Shown here: one piece after another, positions 1-8,392 of the stretch
Position numbering within the stretch: position 1 is the first letter of the stretch
Layout: every line of letters begins with the position of its first letter
Source of the DNA: Allobosea caraganae
GTDB lineage: Bacteria > Pseudomonadota > Alphaproteobacteria > Rhizobiales > Beijerinckiaceae
NCBI RefSeq assembly: GCF_003351345.1
Contig: NZ_QQTO01000019.1
Location: 682,001 to 746,000 of the forward strand
Reading direction: 5' to 3'
DNA: 64,000 nt
The notes under the pieces: generated by a model
Told to the model about the DNA's origin: nothing
Seen by the model: the letters and a program-made list of their open reading frames with translations, nothing else
The model's database searches: none
Made by a program: the position numbers and the translations under genes

Positions 1-147
1 TCTACGTGAGCACCAGTCCGCTCTTTCAGGAGCGGAACGCTCGGTTAGCGCCTGCAAAATAGCCGCTGCGTTTGCCAGCTTTTCGAAGTGTTTCTGGACA
101 ACACGCACATGGCCCGTCATCGAATGTATTGCTTGTCCAACCATCAT
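1..147 (-). CDS. Possible partial gene coupled to isovaleryl-CoA dehydrogenase (hypothetical)
   Basis: An open frame of 49 codons runs off the left edge, so the C-terminus is missing. It begins with two ATG codons in a row (147 and 144). The first shares its A with the TGA stop of the upstream acyl-CoA dehydrogenase gene (TGATG), the usual sign of translational coupling. The peptide starts [18 protein letters not shown] and looks helical, rich in Ala, Glu, Lys and Arg. I recognise no family. With only 147 nt visible a chance open frame cannot be excluded; the start/stop overlap is the main support. Confidence 0.4.
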   Translation of the reverse strand, partial: MMVGQAIHSMTGHVRVVQKHFEKLANAAAILQALTERSAPERADWCSRR

Positions 148-1319
148 CACTTCGTCTTCTGGAACAATTCCCGCCCGATCAGCATCCGCCTGATCTCGCT
201 CGTCCCGGCGCCGATCTCGTAGAGTTTTGCGTCGCGCAGCAGGCGCCCGGTCGGGTAGTCGTTGATGTAGCCGTTGCCGCCGAGGAGCTGGATCGCGTCG
301 AGCGCGATCTGCGTCGCCTTCTCGGCCGAGATCAGGATGGCGCCGGCGGCGTCCTCGCGGGTGGTCTCGCCGCGGTCGCAGGCCTTGGCGACCGCGTAGA
401 CATAGGCCTTGCACGAGTTCATCGCGACATACATGTCGGCGATCTTGCCCTGGACGAGCTGGAATTCGCCGATCGACTGGCCGAACTGCTTGCGCTCGTG
501 GATATAAGGCATGACCACGTCCATGGCCGCCTGCATGATGCCGAGTGGGCCGGCCGAGAGCACGACGCGCTCATAGTCCAGCCCCGACATCAGCACGTTG
601 ACGCCGCGCCCGACCTCGCCGAGCACGTTCTCCTCCGGCACCTCGCAATCCTGGAAGACGAGCTCGCAGGTATCGGAGCCGCGCATGCCGAGCTTGTCGA
701 GCTTCTGCGCGGTCGAAAAACCCTTCATGCCCTTCTCGATCAGGAAGGCGGTGATGCCGCGCGAGCCTGCGGCCGGGTCGGTCTTGGCATAGACCACCAG
801 CGTCTCGGCGACGGGGCCGTTGGTGATCCACATCTTGTTGCCGGTGATGACGTAGCGGTCGCCCTTCTTCTCGGCGCGGGTCTTCATCGAGACGACGTCG
901 GAGCCGGCGCCGGGCTCGGACATGGCGAGCGAGCCGACATGCTCGCCCGAGATCAGCCCCGGCAGGTACTTTGCCTTCTGCGCGGCGGTGCCGTTGCGGG
1001 CGATCTGGTTGACGCAGAGGTTGGAATGGGCGCCGTAGCTAAGGCCGACCGAGGCCGAGGCGCGGCTGACCTCTTCGATCGCGACGACATGCTCGAGATA
1101 GCCGAGGCCGGAGCCGCCATCCTCCTCCTTCACCGTGATGCCGTGCAGGCCGAGCGCGCCCATCTCCGGCCAGAGGTCGCGCGGGAACTGGTTGCTGCGG
1201 TCGATCTCCTCGGCGCGCGGCGCGATGCGCTCCTGCGCGAAGGAATGGACGGTGTCGCGGATCGCGTCGGCGGTCTCGCCGAGGTCGAAGTTGAAGGGGC
1301 GCGGGGCGTTGGCGAGCAT
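147..1319 (-). CDS. liuA: Isovaleryl-CoA dehydrogenase
   Basis: Flavoprotein of leucine catabolism that oxidises isovaleryl-CoA to 3-methylcrotonyl-CoA and passes electrons to ETF. The 390 aa protein has the full acyl-CoA dehydrogenase layout: helical N-domain, a beta-domain with [10 protein letters not shown] (about 133-142) and KMWITNG (about 162-168), and a C-terminal helical domain ending in [12 protein letters not shown]. The catalytic Glu is in [12 protein letters not shown] (E250), the position used by isovaleryl-CoA dehydrogenases and not the C-terminal one used by straight-chain enzymes. The substrates of the next step are handled by the carboxylase subunits at 13847 and 20921. A short open frame is coupled at the stop codon. 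Confidence 0.93.
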   Translation of the reverse strand: MLANAPRPFNFDLGETADAIRDTVHSFAQERIAPRAEEIDRSNQFPRDLWPEMGALGLHGITVKEEDGGSGLGYLEHVVAIEEVSRASASVGLSYGAHSNLCVNQIARNGTAAQKAKYLPGLISGEHVGSLAMSEPGAGSDVVSMKTRAEKKGDRYVITGNKMWITNGPVAETLVVYAKTDPAAGSRGITAFLIEKGMKGFSTAQKLDKLGMRGSDTCELVFQDCEVPEENVLGEVGRGVNVLMSGLDYERVVLSAGPLGIMQAAMDVVMPYIHERKQFGQSIGEFQLVQGKIADMYVAMNSCKAYVYAVAKACDRGETTREDAAGAILISAEKATQIALDAIQLLGGNGYINDYPTGRLLRDAKLYEIGAGTSEIRRMLIGRELFQKTK

Positions 1320-1431
1320 GGTGGCCTCCCATGTGTGAGACAGGGCGTTTGAGAGGGTTATAGCGCGGTTTGCGCTGGTGTCAGGCTCGCCGAAGGCCGG
1401 TTCCGGAATGGGCGAGGATGCACGGGTGTTT

Positions 1432-1590
1432 CCTTCTCCCCTGCGGGAGAAGGTGGCGCGCAGCGCCGGATGAGGGGTCGCGCCGCCCTTTCCGATGACG
1501 GAGCATTCCAGACGCTGATGCTGCAGTCGTCGCGCGACCCCTCATCCGTCAGCGCTTCGCGCTGCCACCTTCTCCCGCAGGGGGAGAAGG
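1432..1590. repeat. Long intergenic palindromic repeat, family B
   Basis: Left arm CCTTCTCCCCTGCGGGAGAA at 1432, followed by a segment containing GGATGAGGGGTCGCGC. The right arm is its complement: GCGCGACCCCTCATCC, then CCACCTTCTCCCGCAGGGGG, ending near 1590. The arms pair over roughly 50 bp around an unpaired centre, and each arm also holds its own small hairpin (CTTCTCCC / GGGAGAAG). A truncated relative sits at the right edge of the window (63965-64000). Confidence 0.8.
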
Positions 1591-1618
1591 GAAAGCTGCG
1601 GCAATGTGGTGGTTTGAT

Positions 1619-1642
1619 TATCCTACCCTGGAGGATAGGATA
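1619..1642 (+). promoter_or_regulatory. Probable DmeR operator
   Basis: Inverted repeat TATCCT-ACCCTGG-AGGATA at 1619-1637, with a further AGGATA at 1637-1642, ends 5 nt before the dmeR start codon. CsoR/RcnR-type repressors bind short inverted repeats flanking a G/C tract, so this is the natural autoregulatory site. It overlaps the ribosome binding site (GGAGG 1630-1634 or AGGA 1637-1640), so binding would also cover translation initiation. Confidence 0.55.
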
Positions 1643-1647
1643 TCGCC

Positions 1648-1914
1648 ATGAGCCATCACCTCGACCCGGACATCGTCAAACGCCTGCGCCGGGCGCAGGG
1701 CCATCTCGATACCGTCGTGAAGATGGTCGGAGCAGGGCGGGAGGTGCCCGATGTCGTGCAGCAGCTCCAGGCGGTCGAGAAGGCGCTGGAGAAGGTCAAG
1801 ATGCTGCTGATCTTCGACCATATCGACCATCACCTGTTCGAGGCCGCGGGTGCGCAGACGCCCGAGGCGCGCAAGTCGATCGAGGGCCTTAAGGCCCTGA
1901 CCAAGTATCTCTAG
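1648..1914 (+). CDS. dmeR: Metal-sensing CsoR/RcnR-family repressor (DmeR type)
   Basis: All-helical DNA-binding repressor that should release the dmeF promoter when it binds Co(II) or Ni(II). The 88 aa length, MSHH N-terminus, RLRRAQGHL in helix 1 and DHIDHHL in helix 2 fit the DmeR branch of the family. DmeF follows 18 bp downstream, supporting the assignment. Oddity: the Cys normally found two residues before the conserved Asp-Val of helix 2 is Val33 (VPDVVQQL), and the second-helix position that is often Cys is His, so the protein has no cysteine. Metal binding would have to use His3/His4, His58, His61 and His62. The paralogue FrmR (formaldehyde sensor) is unlikely because it needs that Cys. 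Confidence 0.8.
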   Translation: MSHHLDPDIVKRLRRAQGHLDTVVKMVGAGREVPDVVQQLQAVEKALEKVKMLLIFDHIDHHLFEAAGAQTPEARKSIEGLKALTKYL

Positions 1915-1932
1915 AGTGCGGAGCAGCCCGGC

Positions 1933-2925
1933 ATGTCCGACATCGCCCATCTCTCGCCTCGGCACGAGCACGTCTTCCTCGGCGCTGGCCATGACGAGAG
2001 CGAGCGCCGCACCTGGATCGTCATCGCACTGACCGCGGCGATGATGGTCGGCGAGATCGTCGCCGGCACGCTCTTCGGCTCGATGGCGCTGGTCGCGGAT
2101 GGCTGGCACATGTCGACCCATGCAGCGGCGCTGGCGATCGCGGCCTTAGCCTATCGCTTCGCCAGGCAGCATGCGCGCGATCCGCGCTTCACCTTCGGCA
2201 CCGGCAAGCTCGGAGACCTCGCCGCCTTCGCCAGCGCGCTGGTGCTGGCGCTGGTCGCGCTGTTCATCGGGGTGGAGTCGCTGCTGCGGCTGGTTCAGCC
2301 GGTGCCTATCGTCTTCGGTCAGGCCATAGCGGTCGCGGTACTCGGCCTCGCGGTCAACCTCGTCAGCGCCTGGCTGCTCGGCGGCGGCCATGGCCATGAT
2401 CACAATCATGACCATGGGCATCACCACCATGACGATCACGGCCACCACGATCGTGGGCACGGCCACGATCACGGGCACGGCCATGCCGCCATGAAGAGCG
2501 ACCACAATCTGCGCGCCGCCTATCTGCATGTGCTGGCCGACGCCTTCACCTCGGTTCTGGCGATCGTGGCGCTGCTCGGCGGCAGCCTCGTCGGCTGGGT
2601 CTGGCTCGATCCGGCGATGGGCATCGTCGGGGCGCTGGTGATCGCGCAGTGGTCGCTCGGCCTGCTGCGTAGCTCGGGCGCGGTGCTGCTCGATGCGGTG
2701 CCGGATCGTGGCCTCGCGGCGACGATCGGCGCGCGCATCGCGGCGGAGGGGGCGGAGGTCGCCGATCTGCATCTCTGGCAGGTCGGGCCCGGCCATTGCT
2801 GCGCCATCGTCTCGGTGGTCACGGCGGAGCCGAAGCCGCCGGCGGCCTACAAGGCGCTGCTGGCGGACCTGCCCGGCCTGTCGCATGTCACCGTCGAGGT
2901 GAACCCGGCCGCCGCGGCGGTGTGA
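1933..2925 (+). CDS. dmeF: CDF-family Co(II)/Ni(II) efflux transporter DmeF
   Basis: Inner-membrane cation diffusion facilitator that exports cobalt and nickel in exchange for protons. The 330 aa protein shows six hydrophobic segments, the TM2 site ADGWHMSTH (about 55-63), the family-typical FTFGTGKLGDL (about 87-96), a cytoplasmic loop with a dense His cluster (about 153-184) and the TM5 metal site HVLAD (199-203). The C-terminal cytoplasmic domain is short. It is co-transcribed with dmeR, so it is probably induced by the metals it exports. Confidence 0.88.
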   Translation: MSDIAHLSPRHEHVFLGAGHDESERRTWIVIALTAAMMVGEIVAGTLFGSMALVADGWHMSTHAAALAIAALAYRFARQHARDPRFTFGTGKLGDLAAFASALVLALVALFIGVESLLRLVQPVPIVFGQAIAVAVLGLAVNLVSAWLLGGGHGHDHNHDHGHHHHDDHGHHDRGHGHDHGHGHAAMKSDHNLRAAYLHVLADAFTSVLAIVALLGGSLVGWVWLDPAMGIVGALVIAQWSLGLLRSSGAVLLDAVPDRGLAATIGARIAAEGAEVADLHLWQVGPGHCCAIVSVVTAEPKPPAAYKALLADLPGLSHVTVEVNPAAAAV

Positions 2926-2941
2926 GGGCGCCTGACCTCTG

Positions 2942-3036
2942 CCGTCATGGTCGGGCTTGTCCCGACCATCCACGTCTTCGTTCATCGCGGGCGGCGTTCA
3001 AGGCGTGGATGCTCGGGACAAGCCCGAGCATGACGG
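2942..3036. repeat. Palindromic repeat, family A, copy 1
   Basis: Two adjacent hairpins, TCGGG-CTTGT-CCCGA and CTCGGGACAAGCCCGAG, are joined by CATCCACGTCTTCG and CGTGGATG, which pair with each other. The outer ends CCGTCAT and ATGACGG also pair, giving a cruciform-like element of about 95 bp. It lies between the convergent dmeF and zntB-like genes. Other copies start at 20002, 20209 (half), 22918, 24688 and 60887. Confidence 0.85.
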
Positions 3037-3057
3037 GAAGGGCAATGTGCTCAGCCC

Positions 3058-4071
3058 TCAGTGGATCATCCTCTTGCGCCTGAGCAGCCAATAGATGGCG
3101 AGCCCTGCGAGGATCGAGAGGATGATGACGTAGTCGAAACCCCAGTCGTTATCGTTGAAGGGCAGGCCCTTGGTGTTGACGCCGAACAGGCCGGTGATCA
3201 GCGTCGCCGGCATCAGCGTCGCGGTCAGGATCGAGAGCACGTAGAGGTGGTTGTTGGTCTGCGTCGTCAGCTTGGCGGCGATCTCGTCCTGCAGCAGCCT
3301 GGCGCGTTGCTGGACGATCTGGACGTCGGTCAGCATCGTATCGACCTGGTGGAGCAGGCGGCCGGCCGCGCTCTTCACCGTCTCGGGCGCGGTGCGCGCC
3401 GACGAGGTCTCGGAGAAGCGGCGGAACAGGAGGTGCAGGCCGTTGAGCTGCCGGTGCAGCTTGACGGTGCGGCGCCGGATCAGCCCGAGCCTTCGCGCCT
3501 CGTCGCCCATGCGGTCATCGAGGATGTGGTCCTCGACGCGGTCGGTGTCCTCGGTGAGCTGCATGACGTCCGCAGCGACATCCTCGATGACGTATTCGAT
3601 CAGGCGCTCGAACAGCACGACCGGGGAGGTCGCCTTGAAGCCGCCTGCGAGCGCGTCATGGGTCAGGCGCGCGGCCTGGAGCGCCTGGCGCCGCCCGGTG
3701 AGCAGCAGGTTCTCACCGATGATCCAGTGCAGCATGCCGATCTCGTCGGCGCGGCTGTCGATCTCGCGGACCTGGTCGAAGGTCACGCCCCAGGCGAAGT
3801 CGGTGCTGTGGTGCAGCCGCTGGTGGTCGTCATGGGAGAGGAAGACGGCCTGCGCCTCCGCCGGCAGCACGGCGCAGTCGGAGATCCATTGCTTGGCGCG
3901 GTTGTCGATGAGGTCGAGATGGAGCCAGAGGAACTCGTTCTCTGGCAGCTCGATCACCGGCATCTGCTCGCGCGGCAGCAGATGGGCGTTGCCCTCGGCG
4001 TCGAAGCGATAGGCCCAGATGAAGCCGACTTGGGTTTGCAGGTCGATCAGCCGGGTCATGTCGTAGTTCAT
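3058..4071 (-). CDS. CorA-family divalent cation channel, ZntB-like
   Basis: Inner-membrane pentameric channel of the CorA superfamily. The 337 aa protein has a long acidic cytoplasmic domain, a coiled stalk (about 170-270) and two C-terminal membrane helices separated by the signature GLFGVNTKGLPF. The pore motif is GVN; CorA Mg channels have GMN and ZntB zinc transporters usually GIN, and the Gly/Pro-rich loop after it is ZntB-like, so zinc is the more likely substrate. The ATG at 4071 is preceded by AAGG with 9 nt spacing. It stands alone between two repeats. Confidence 0.82.
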   Translation of the reverse strand: MNYDMTRLIDLQTQVGFIWAYRFDAEGNAHLLPREQMPVIELPENEFLWLHLDLIDNRAKQWISDCAVLPAEAQAVFLSHDDHQRLHHSTDFAWGVTFDQVREIDSRADEIGMLHWIIGENLLLTGRRQALQAARLTHDALAGGFKATSPVVLFERLIEYVIEDVAADVMQLTEDTDRVEDHILDDRMGDEARRLGLIRRRTVKLHRQLNGLHLLFRRFSETSSARTAPETVKSAAGRLLHQVDTMLTDVQIVQQRARLLQDEIAAKLTTQTNNHLYVLSILTATLMPATLITGLFGVNTKGLPFNDNDWGFDYVIILSILAGLAIYWLLRRKRMIH

Positions 4072-4312
4072 GCGGGCCGGCCTTGTTTGATCCTGCCGTC
4101 AGAGCATGGCGCGAAAAGACGGGGGGCGGCTTTTCGCGGGACGCCATGCGCTGACTTTTAGAGGAGATCGCGTCGCAGCCGGACTATTCCGCCCGATTGC
4201 GACGCGATCTGGGCGGAAGCGGCCCCGCGCCCGGTCAAGAGGCGCGGTGCCGGGGTTCGGCTCAGAGCCCGTTCGATACTTCTACTATCGTGGGTGTCCG
4301 ACGCGGTCGTCT

Positions 4313-4412
4313 GTGCTTCCGGTGCTCACGGACGAAAGTCCGCTGCGCTCCGGTTCTCGACAACCACGCCAGACACCTCGCGCTAGCGAAGTCTCAAACG
4401 GTCTCTCAGAAC
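4313..4412. repeat. Intergenic repeat, family G, copy 1
   Basis: Contains CTTCCGGTGCTCACGGAC, a short GTCCGC...CGCTCCGG hairpin arm, TTCTCGACAACCACGCCA and AAACGGTCTCT. The same blocks recur in the same order at 34730-34819. The right end runs into the last codons of the phosphate transporter gene (stop at 4406-4408), so the element forms that gene's immediate 3' end and may act in transcript termination or stability. Confidence 0.65.
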
Positions 4413-6034
4413 ACCATCCGCAGTAGGACGAAGAGCGTGCCGGAGATCAGGATGGCGCAGGGCAGGGTGAGCACCCAGGCCATCAGCAGGTTGCGCACCG
4501 TCGACATCTGCAGCCCGGACTTGTTCGCCGCCATGGTGCCGGCGACGCCCGAGGACAGGATGTGCGTGGTCGAGACCGGCAGGCCGTAGTTGTCGGCCGC
4601 GAAGATGGTCGCGGCGGCGACGAGCTCGGCGGAGGCTCCTTGGGCATAGGTCAGGTGCGTCTTGCCGATCTTCTCGCCGACGGTGACGACGATGCGCTTC
4701 CAGCCGACCATGGTGCCGAGCCCGAGCGCGATGGCGACGACGACCTTGACCCAGAAGGGGATGAACTTGGTCGCGTTGTCGAGCGAGCTCTTGAAGGCCT
4801 GCATCGCCTTGAGATCGTCGGGTGTGAATATCTTCTCCTCCTTCTTGTCGGCGACGAAGATGAAGCGCAGCGCCTCGGAGGCGAGGTACATGTCGTTGCG
4901 GGCGTTGCCGACGGTGGCGGCCGGGAACTTCGCCGGCGAGCCATAGGTCTCGAGCGTCTTGACGATCTCGCGCGTCAGGGCCGCCAGCGCCGGGAAGGTC
5001 GATTCATTGATCTGGCGCTCGGCGACGTAGCGCGTGACGATCGGGCGCGGATCGCCGAGGATCTGGTGGCCGCCGGCCTTGGCGTCGATCACGGCGCTGG
5101 CCGCGATCGCGGTCTGGCGGAAATTGTTGAGATCCGCCGGCGAGATCGCGCGGTTGAGCGCATAGGCGGTGGGCGCGCAGCCGATCAGGATCAGCATGAT
5201 CAGGCCCATGCCCTTCTGGCCGTCATTCGAGCCATGGGCGAAGGAGACGCCGGTGCAGGTCGCGATCAGCAGGCCGCGGATCCAGAGCGGGGGCGGCTTG
5301 TTGCCCTTCGGCTCGGCATAGAGCTCTGGGCTGCGGATGAGCGCCTTGATGGTCAGGAAGAGCAGGGCGGCGGCGATGAAGCCGACCAGCGGCGAGAGCA
5401 GCAGCGAGTAGCCGATCTCGATGGCCTTCGACCAGTCGATGCCCGAGGTGCCGTTGTTTGAGCCGAAGAGCTGGTTGGCGAGGCCGACGCCGATGATCGA
5501 GCCGATCAGCGTATGCGAGGACGAGGCCGGCAGGCCAAGCGCCCAGGTGCCGAGGTTCCACATGATCGCGGCGATGAGCAGCGCGAAGACCATGGCGAAG
5601 CCGGCGCCCGAGCCGACATTCAGGATGAGTTCGACCGGCAGCAGCGAGATGATGCCGAAGGCGACCGCGCCGGTGGAGACCATCACGCCGAGGAAGTTGA
5701 AGAAGCCCGACCAGACCACCGCGAAGTTGGCAGGCATGGCGTTGGTGTAGATCACGGTCGCGACGGCGTTGGCCGTGTCGTGGAAGCCGTTGACGAACTC
5801 GAAGGCGAGCGCGGTCAGGAGCGCGACGCCGAGCAGGACGAAGGGCAGCCAGGTCGTCGCCGGCATGCCGGCAGAGCTGATGTCCTGGTAGAGGCTGAAG
5901 ACCATGTAGGCGAGGCCGGCGGTCAGCACAGCGGCGAAGATGATCAGCGCCAAGACGCTCTTCGGCGATTCGAGCTGTGGTTTTTCAGTGCCCGGCTCGT
6001 GGCCCTGGCTGCTGTCAAGCGTGATACTGGTCAT
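4406..6034 (-). CDS. Low-affinity inorganic phosphate transporter, PiT family
   Basis: Membrane H+/phosphate (or metal-phosphate) symporter. The 542 aa protein carries the two PiT repeats: GFHDTANAVATVIYTNAMPA in the first half and GSNDGQKGMGLIMLILIG in the second, each within bundles of hydrophobic helices. About 150 mostly polar residues are inserted between the second signature and the last three helices, making the protein longer than E. coli PitA (about 500 aa). No PhoU-like DUF47 partner gene is next to it, unlike many pit operons. The 3' end overlaps repeat G1. A weak Pho-box-like element lies upstream. Confidence 0.88.
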   Translation of the reverse strand: MTSITLDSSQGHEPGTEKPQLESPKSVLALIIFAAVLTAGLAYMVFSLYQDISSAGMPATTWLPFVLLGVALLTALAFEFVNGFHDTANAVATVIYTNAMPANFAVVWSGFFNFLGVMVSTGAVAFGIISLLPVELILNVGSGAGFAMVFALLIAAIMWNLGTWALGLPASSSHTLIGSIIGVGLANQLFGSNNGTSGIDWSKAIEIGYSLLLSPLVGFIAAALLFLTIKALIRSPELYAEPKGNKPPPLWIRGLLIATCTGVSFAHGSNDGQKGMGLIMLILIGCAPTAYALNRAISPADLNNFRQTAIAASAVIDAKAGGHQILGDPRPIVTRYVAERQINESTFPALAALTREIVKTLETYGSPAKFPAATVGNARNDMYLASEALRFIFVADKKEEKIFTPDDLKAMQAFKSSLDNATKFIPFWVKVVVAIALGLGTMVGWKRIVVTVGEKIGKTHLTYAQGASAELVAAATIFAADNYGLPVSTTHILSSGVAGTMAANKSGLQMSTVRNLLMAWVLTLPCAILISGTLFVLLRMVF

Positions 6035-6085
6035 GGAAACAGTCCCCGAAGCCTCGTTGAGGTCGGGAAAGGCTGACCATGTTTG

Positions 6086-6103
6086 CCGACAGTCTGATGA
6101 CGA
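6086..6103 (-). promoter_or_regulatory. Weak Pho-box-like direct repeat upstream of pit
   Basis: On the minus strand the sequence reads TCGTCAT-CAGA-CTGTCGG, two 7-mers separated by exactly 4 nt, matching 10 of 14 positions of the PhoB half-sites CTGTCAT-N4-CTGTCAT. It lies 52-69 nt before the phosphate transporter start codon. The match is modest and the call depends on position; phosphate control is an inference. Confidence 0.3.
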
Positions 6104-6169
6104 TTTCGCAGATGCGAAAAGATCAGATTAAAAAGTCAAGCCGCGTTTTCTAAAAAGTTCTACGACTTT

Positions 6170-6181
6170 AGACTATAGTCT
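6170..6181. other. Perfect 12-bp palindrome in AT-rich spacer
   Basis: AGACTATAGTCT reads the same on both strands. It lies in the AT-rich spacer (about 6120-6185) between the 3' end of the first GH25 gene and the phosphate transporter gene, 9 nt from the GH25 stop codon. It could be an operator for the transporter or part of a weak terminator; nothing decides between them. Confidence 0.4.
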
Positions 6182-6189
6182 TCGCCAAT

Positions 6190-7155
6190 CTACTCGTCGT
6201 CGCCGTCATTCGCCAGCGAGCCGGTCACGTCGGGATCGCGGCTGACGAGCGAGCGTCCGGGCACGCGGCCGGGCGGCAGCATCCGGAACGGCGTGCCGCC
6301 GGCCGATCCCGGCGCGAGCGAGCCGGCTGGGGCCTTGCGACCGGCGATGCGCGGCTCGTTGCCATGCCATTTGCGCGCGCCGATGTCGAAGCGGCCCTGG
6401 CGCCAGGAGGCGAACTCGTGCTCGGAGCCGAAGAAGGCGTTGCGGTCGACATCGCCGGTGATGCCGGGCACGCGGCCGGTCGTGGTGAACTGCCAGAACT
6501 CCCATTGCTCGCGGTTGTAGCGGTGGCGCAGGGGCGCTGCGGTCGAGCGCAGCCAGTAGGGGTAGTCGTTGAACTCGCCCTCCAGCACGTCCTCGTGGAA
6601 GGTGATGTCGGTGTAGATGATCGGCTTCTTGCCGGTATGCTCCTGCAGGCCCTTCAGCATCTCGCGGACCTTGGCGAGCGCCTTCTCGCGCGGCAGTTTC
6701 TTGCCGCAGCTCTCGGACTCGCCGTTCCATTCGAGGTCGAGCACCGGGGGCAAGGCGTCGGGGTCGCGCGGGATGTGGCGCTTGATCCAGCGCACCTGGT
6801 CCTTGGCGGGGCGGCACCACCAGACGAAATGGTAGGCGCCGCGCGGCACGCCGGCGCGCCTGGCGCCCTCCCAGTTGCGGCGGAAGCTCGGGTCGAGATG
6901 GTCGCCGCCCTCGGTCGCCTTGATGAAGGCGAAGCGCGTCCCGGCGTCCCTGACCCGCTCCCAGTCGATCTCGCCCTGCCAGCGCGAGACGTCGATGCCC
7001 TGGATCGCCTTGCGCCTGGCATCGCGCACGCCGCGATGCGGATCGCTGTCGCCCTTCTTGGGATAGAGCGCGGCGGCCTCGCCCATGCAGAAGAGGGAGA
7101 GGCTCAGGATCGCAAGCGCGCGCAGCAGAATCGTCGTTTTTGGGGTCGCGCGCAC
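6190..7155 (-). CDS. Secreted GH25 muramidase (lysozyme-like), paralogue 1
   Basis: Glycoside hydrolase family 25 enzyme expected to cut the beta-1,4 bond between MurNAc and GlcNAc in peptidoglycan. It has a signal peptide, then the GH25 barrel motifs IDVSRWQGEIDW, FIKATEGGDH, GAYHFVWW, PPVLDLEWNG (the DxE acid pair) and PIIYTDITFH. The C-terminal tail of about 70 residues is Pro/Gly/Arg-rich and low complexity. Two GTG codons can start it: 7161 lies only 3 nt from GGAG, while 7155 lies 9 nt from it, so 7155 is preferred. A paralogue lies directly upstream at 7310, pointing to tandem duplication. Confidence 0.85.
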   Translation of the reverse strand: MRATPKTTILLRALAILSLSLFCMGEAAALYPKKGDSDPHRGVRDARRKAIQGIDVSRWQGEIDWERVRDAGTRFAFIKATEGGDHLDPSFRRNWEGARRAGVPRGAYHFVWWCRPAKDQVRWIKRHIPRDPDALPPVLDLEWNGESESCGKKLPREKALAKVREMLKGLQEHTGKKPIIYTDITFHEDVLEGEFNDYPYWLRSTAAPLRHRYNREQWEFWQFTTTGRVPGITGDVDRNAFFGSEHEFASWRQGRFDIGARKWHGNEPRIAGRKAPAGSLAPGSAGGTPFRMLPPGRVPGRSLVSRDPDVTGSLANDGDDE

Positions 7156-7309
7156 CTGCACCGGCTCCTTTTTGTCCGCGACTAGTCGTGCGGGCGCAGG
7201 GTTAAAGGCCGGTTAGCGGTCGCTCGGATGCAGGCGAACGATTTCAGCCTTGGTTAACCGCGGAGGGGCACGGAGCGCCAGCCAAGCGCGCGGCCTGGAG
7301 TGAAGGGGC

Positions 7310-8263
7310 TTACTCGGCCTCGTCAGGCTCGGCTGAAGGCGCCTGGCTGACATGCAGCGAGGAGGCCATCGGCGAGAGGCCACCGGGGATCGTCGCGACC
7401 ACCGGACCAGACGGGGCGGGCATGCGCTCGGGGCCCGGGCTCGGCTGCGGCGGCACCGAGCGGCGCTTGTCCCAGCTCAGCGTGCCGATGTCGTACTCGC
7501 CATTGACCCAGGCCGCGAAGTCGCGCTCGGAGCCGTAGAAGGCGTTGCGGTCGACATCGCCCCTGATGCCGGGCACGCGGCCGGTCGTGGTGAACTGCCA
7601 GAAGGCCCAGCGCCTACTCTCGTAGCGGGCCTCGGGCTTCGCGGCAGTCGAGCGGATCCAGTAGGGATACTCGTTGAACTCGCCTTCGAGCACGTCCTTG
7701 TGGAAGGTGATGTCGGTGTAGATGATCGGCTTCTTGCCGGTGAGCTGCTCGAGCTCGGTCAGCATCAGCTTGATCTTCTCGAGTGCGAGCGACCTGTCGA
7801 TCTTTTGCGGGCAGGTCCGGGAATGGCCGTTCCACTCGACGTCGAGCACCGGCGGCAGGGCGTCGGGGTCGTTGGGAATGTTCTGCTTGAACCAGATCGC
7901 CTGCTCGTGGGCCGGCCGGCACCAGTAGACGAAATGGTAGGCGCCGCGCATCACGCCGTGGCGCTTGGCAGCCTCCCAGTTGCGCTGGAAGGCGGGGTCG
8001 ACATGGTCGCCGCCCTCGGTCGCCTTCATGAAGGCGAAGCGGGTGCCGGCGGCCTTGACCGAGGCCCAGTCGATGTCGCCCTGCCAGCGCGAGATGTCGA
8101 TGCCGTGGATCGGGTAGTTATGCGCCGCCGCGACGCCGGGATGCGGCCGCGCGTCGCCCTTCTGCGGATAGTTGTCCAGCGCCACGCAGCCGCCGAGAAC
8201 GGCAAGCGCGGCAGCGGCCAGAAAAGGGAGCGGGCTGAGACGGAACATGCGGCGGGCGATCAT
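7310..8263 (-). CDS. GH25 muramidase lipoprotein, paralogue 2
   Basis: Second GH25 enzyme, 317 aa, with the same motif series as its neighbour (IDISRWQGDIDW, FMKATEGGDH, PPVLDVEWNG, PIIYTDITFH) and the same WCRP cysteine after the YHFVYW strand. The N-terminus differs: a hydrophobic stretch ends in AVLGGC, a plausible lipobox, so this copy is probably membrane-anchored while the other is soluble. The 148 bp spacer to paralogue 1 has no obvious terminator, so the two may share a transcript. Likely roles are envelope remodelling or passage of large structures through the wall; nothing nearby specifies which. Confidence 0.85.
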   Translation of the reverse strand: MIARRMFRLSPLPFLAAAALAVLGGCVALDNYPQKGDARPHPGVAAAHNYPIHGIDISRWQGDIDWASVKAAGTRFAFMKATEGGDHVDPAFQRNWEAAKRHGVMRGAYHFVYWCRPAHEQAIWFKQNIPNDPDALPPVLDVEWNGHSRTCPQKIDRSLALEKIKLMLTELEQLTGKKPIIYTDITFHKDVLEGEFNEYPYWIRSTAAKPEARYESRRWAFWQFTTTGRVPGIRGDVDRNAFYGSERDFAAWVNGEYDIGTLSWDKRRSVPPQPSPGPERMPAPSGPVVATIPGGLSPMASSLHVSQAPSAEPDEAE

Positions 8264-8392
8264 CTCTCGGACAATTGCGGAGAAAAATTGACGTCCGGTT
8301 TACGCTACCAAGTCTCCGGCTTGCTGTTTTGACGCATTGTCTTCGCGCGAGCCGGCAATCCACTTCGCTCGACGATGCCTTTGCCGAGCGTC

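Noticed and set aside
72-1352. Long open frame (about 426 codons) on the plus strand opposite liuA
   Set aside because: It is the antisense shadow of a high-GC gene; the peptide is rich in Arg, Ala, Gly, Asp and His without family motifs, while the minus strand encodes a complete acyl-CoA dehydrogenase.
1432-1590. Possible CRISPR or transposon end
   Set aside because: A single long inverted repeat without regular spacers, without cas or transposase genes and without target duplications.
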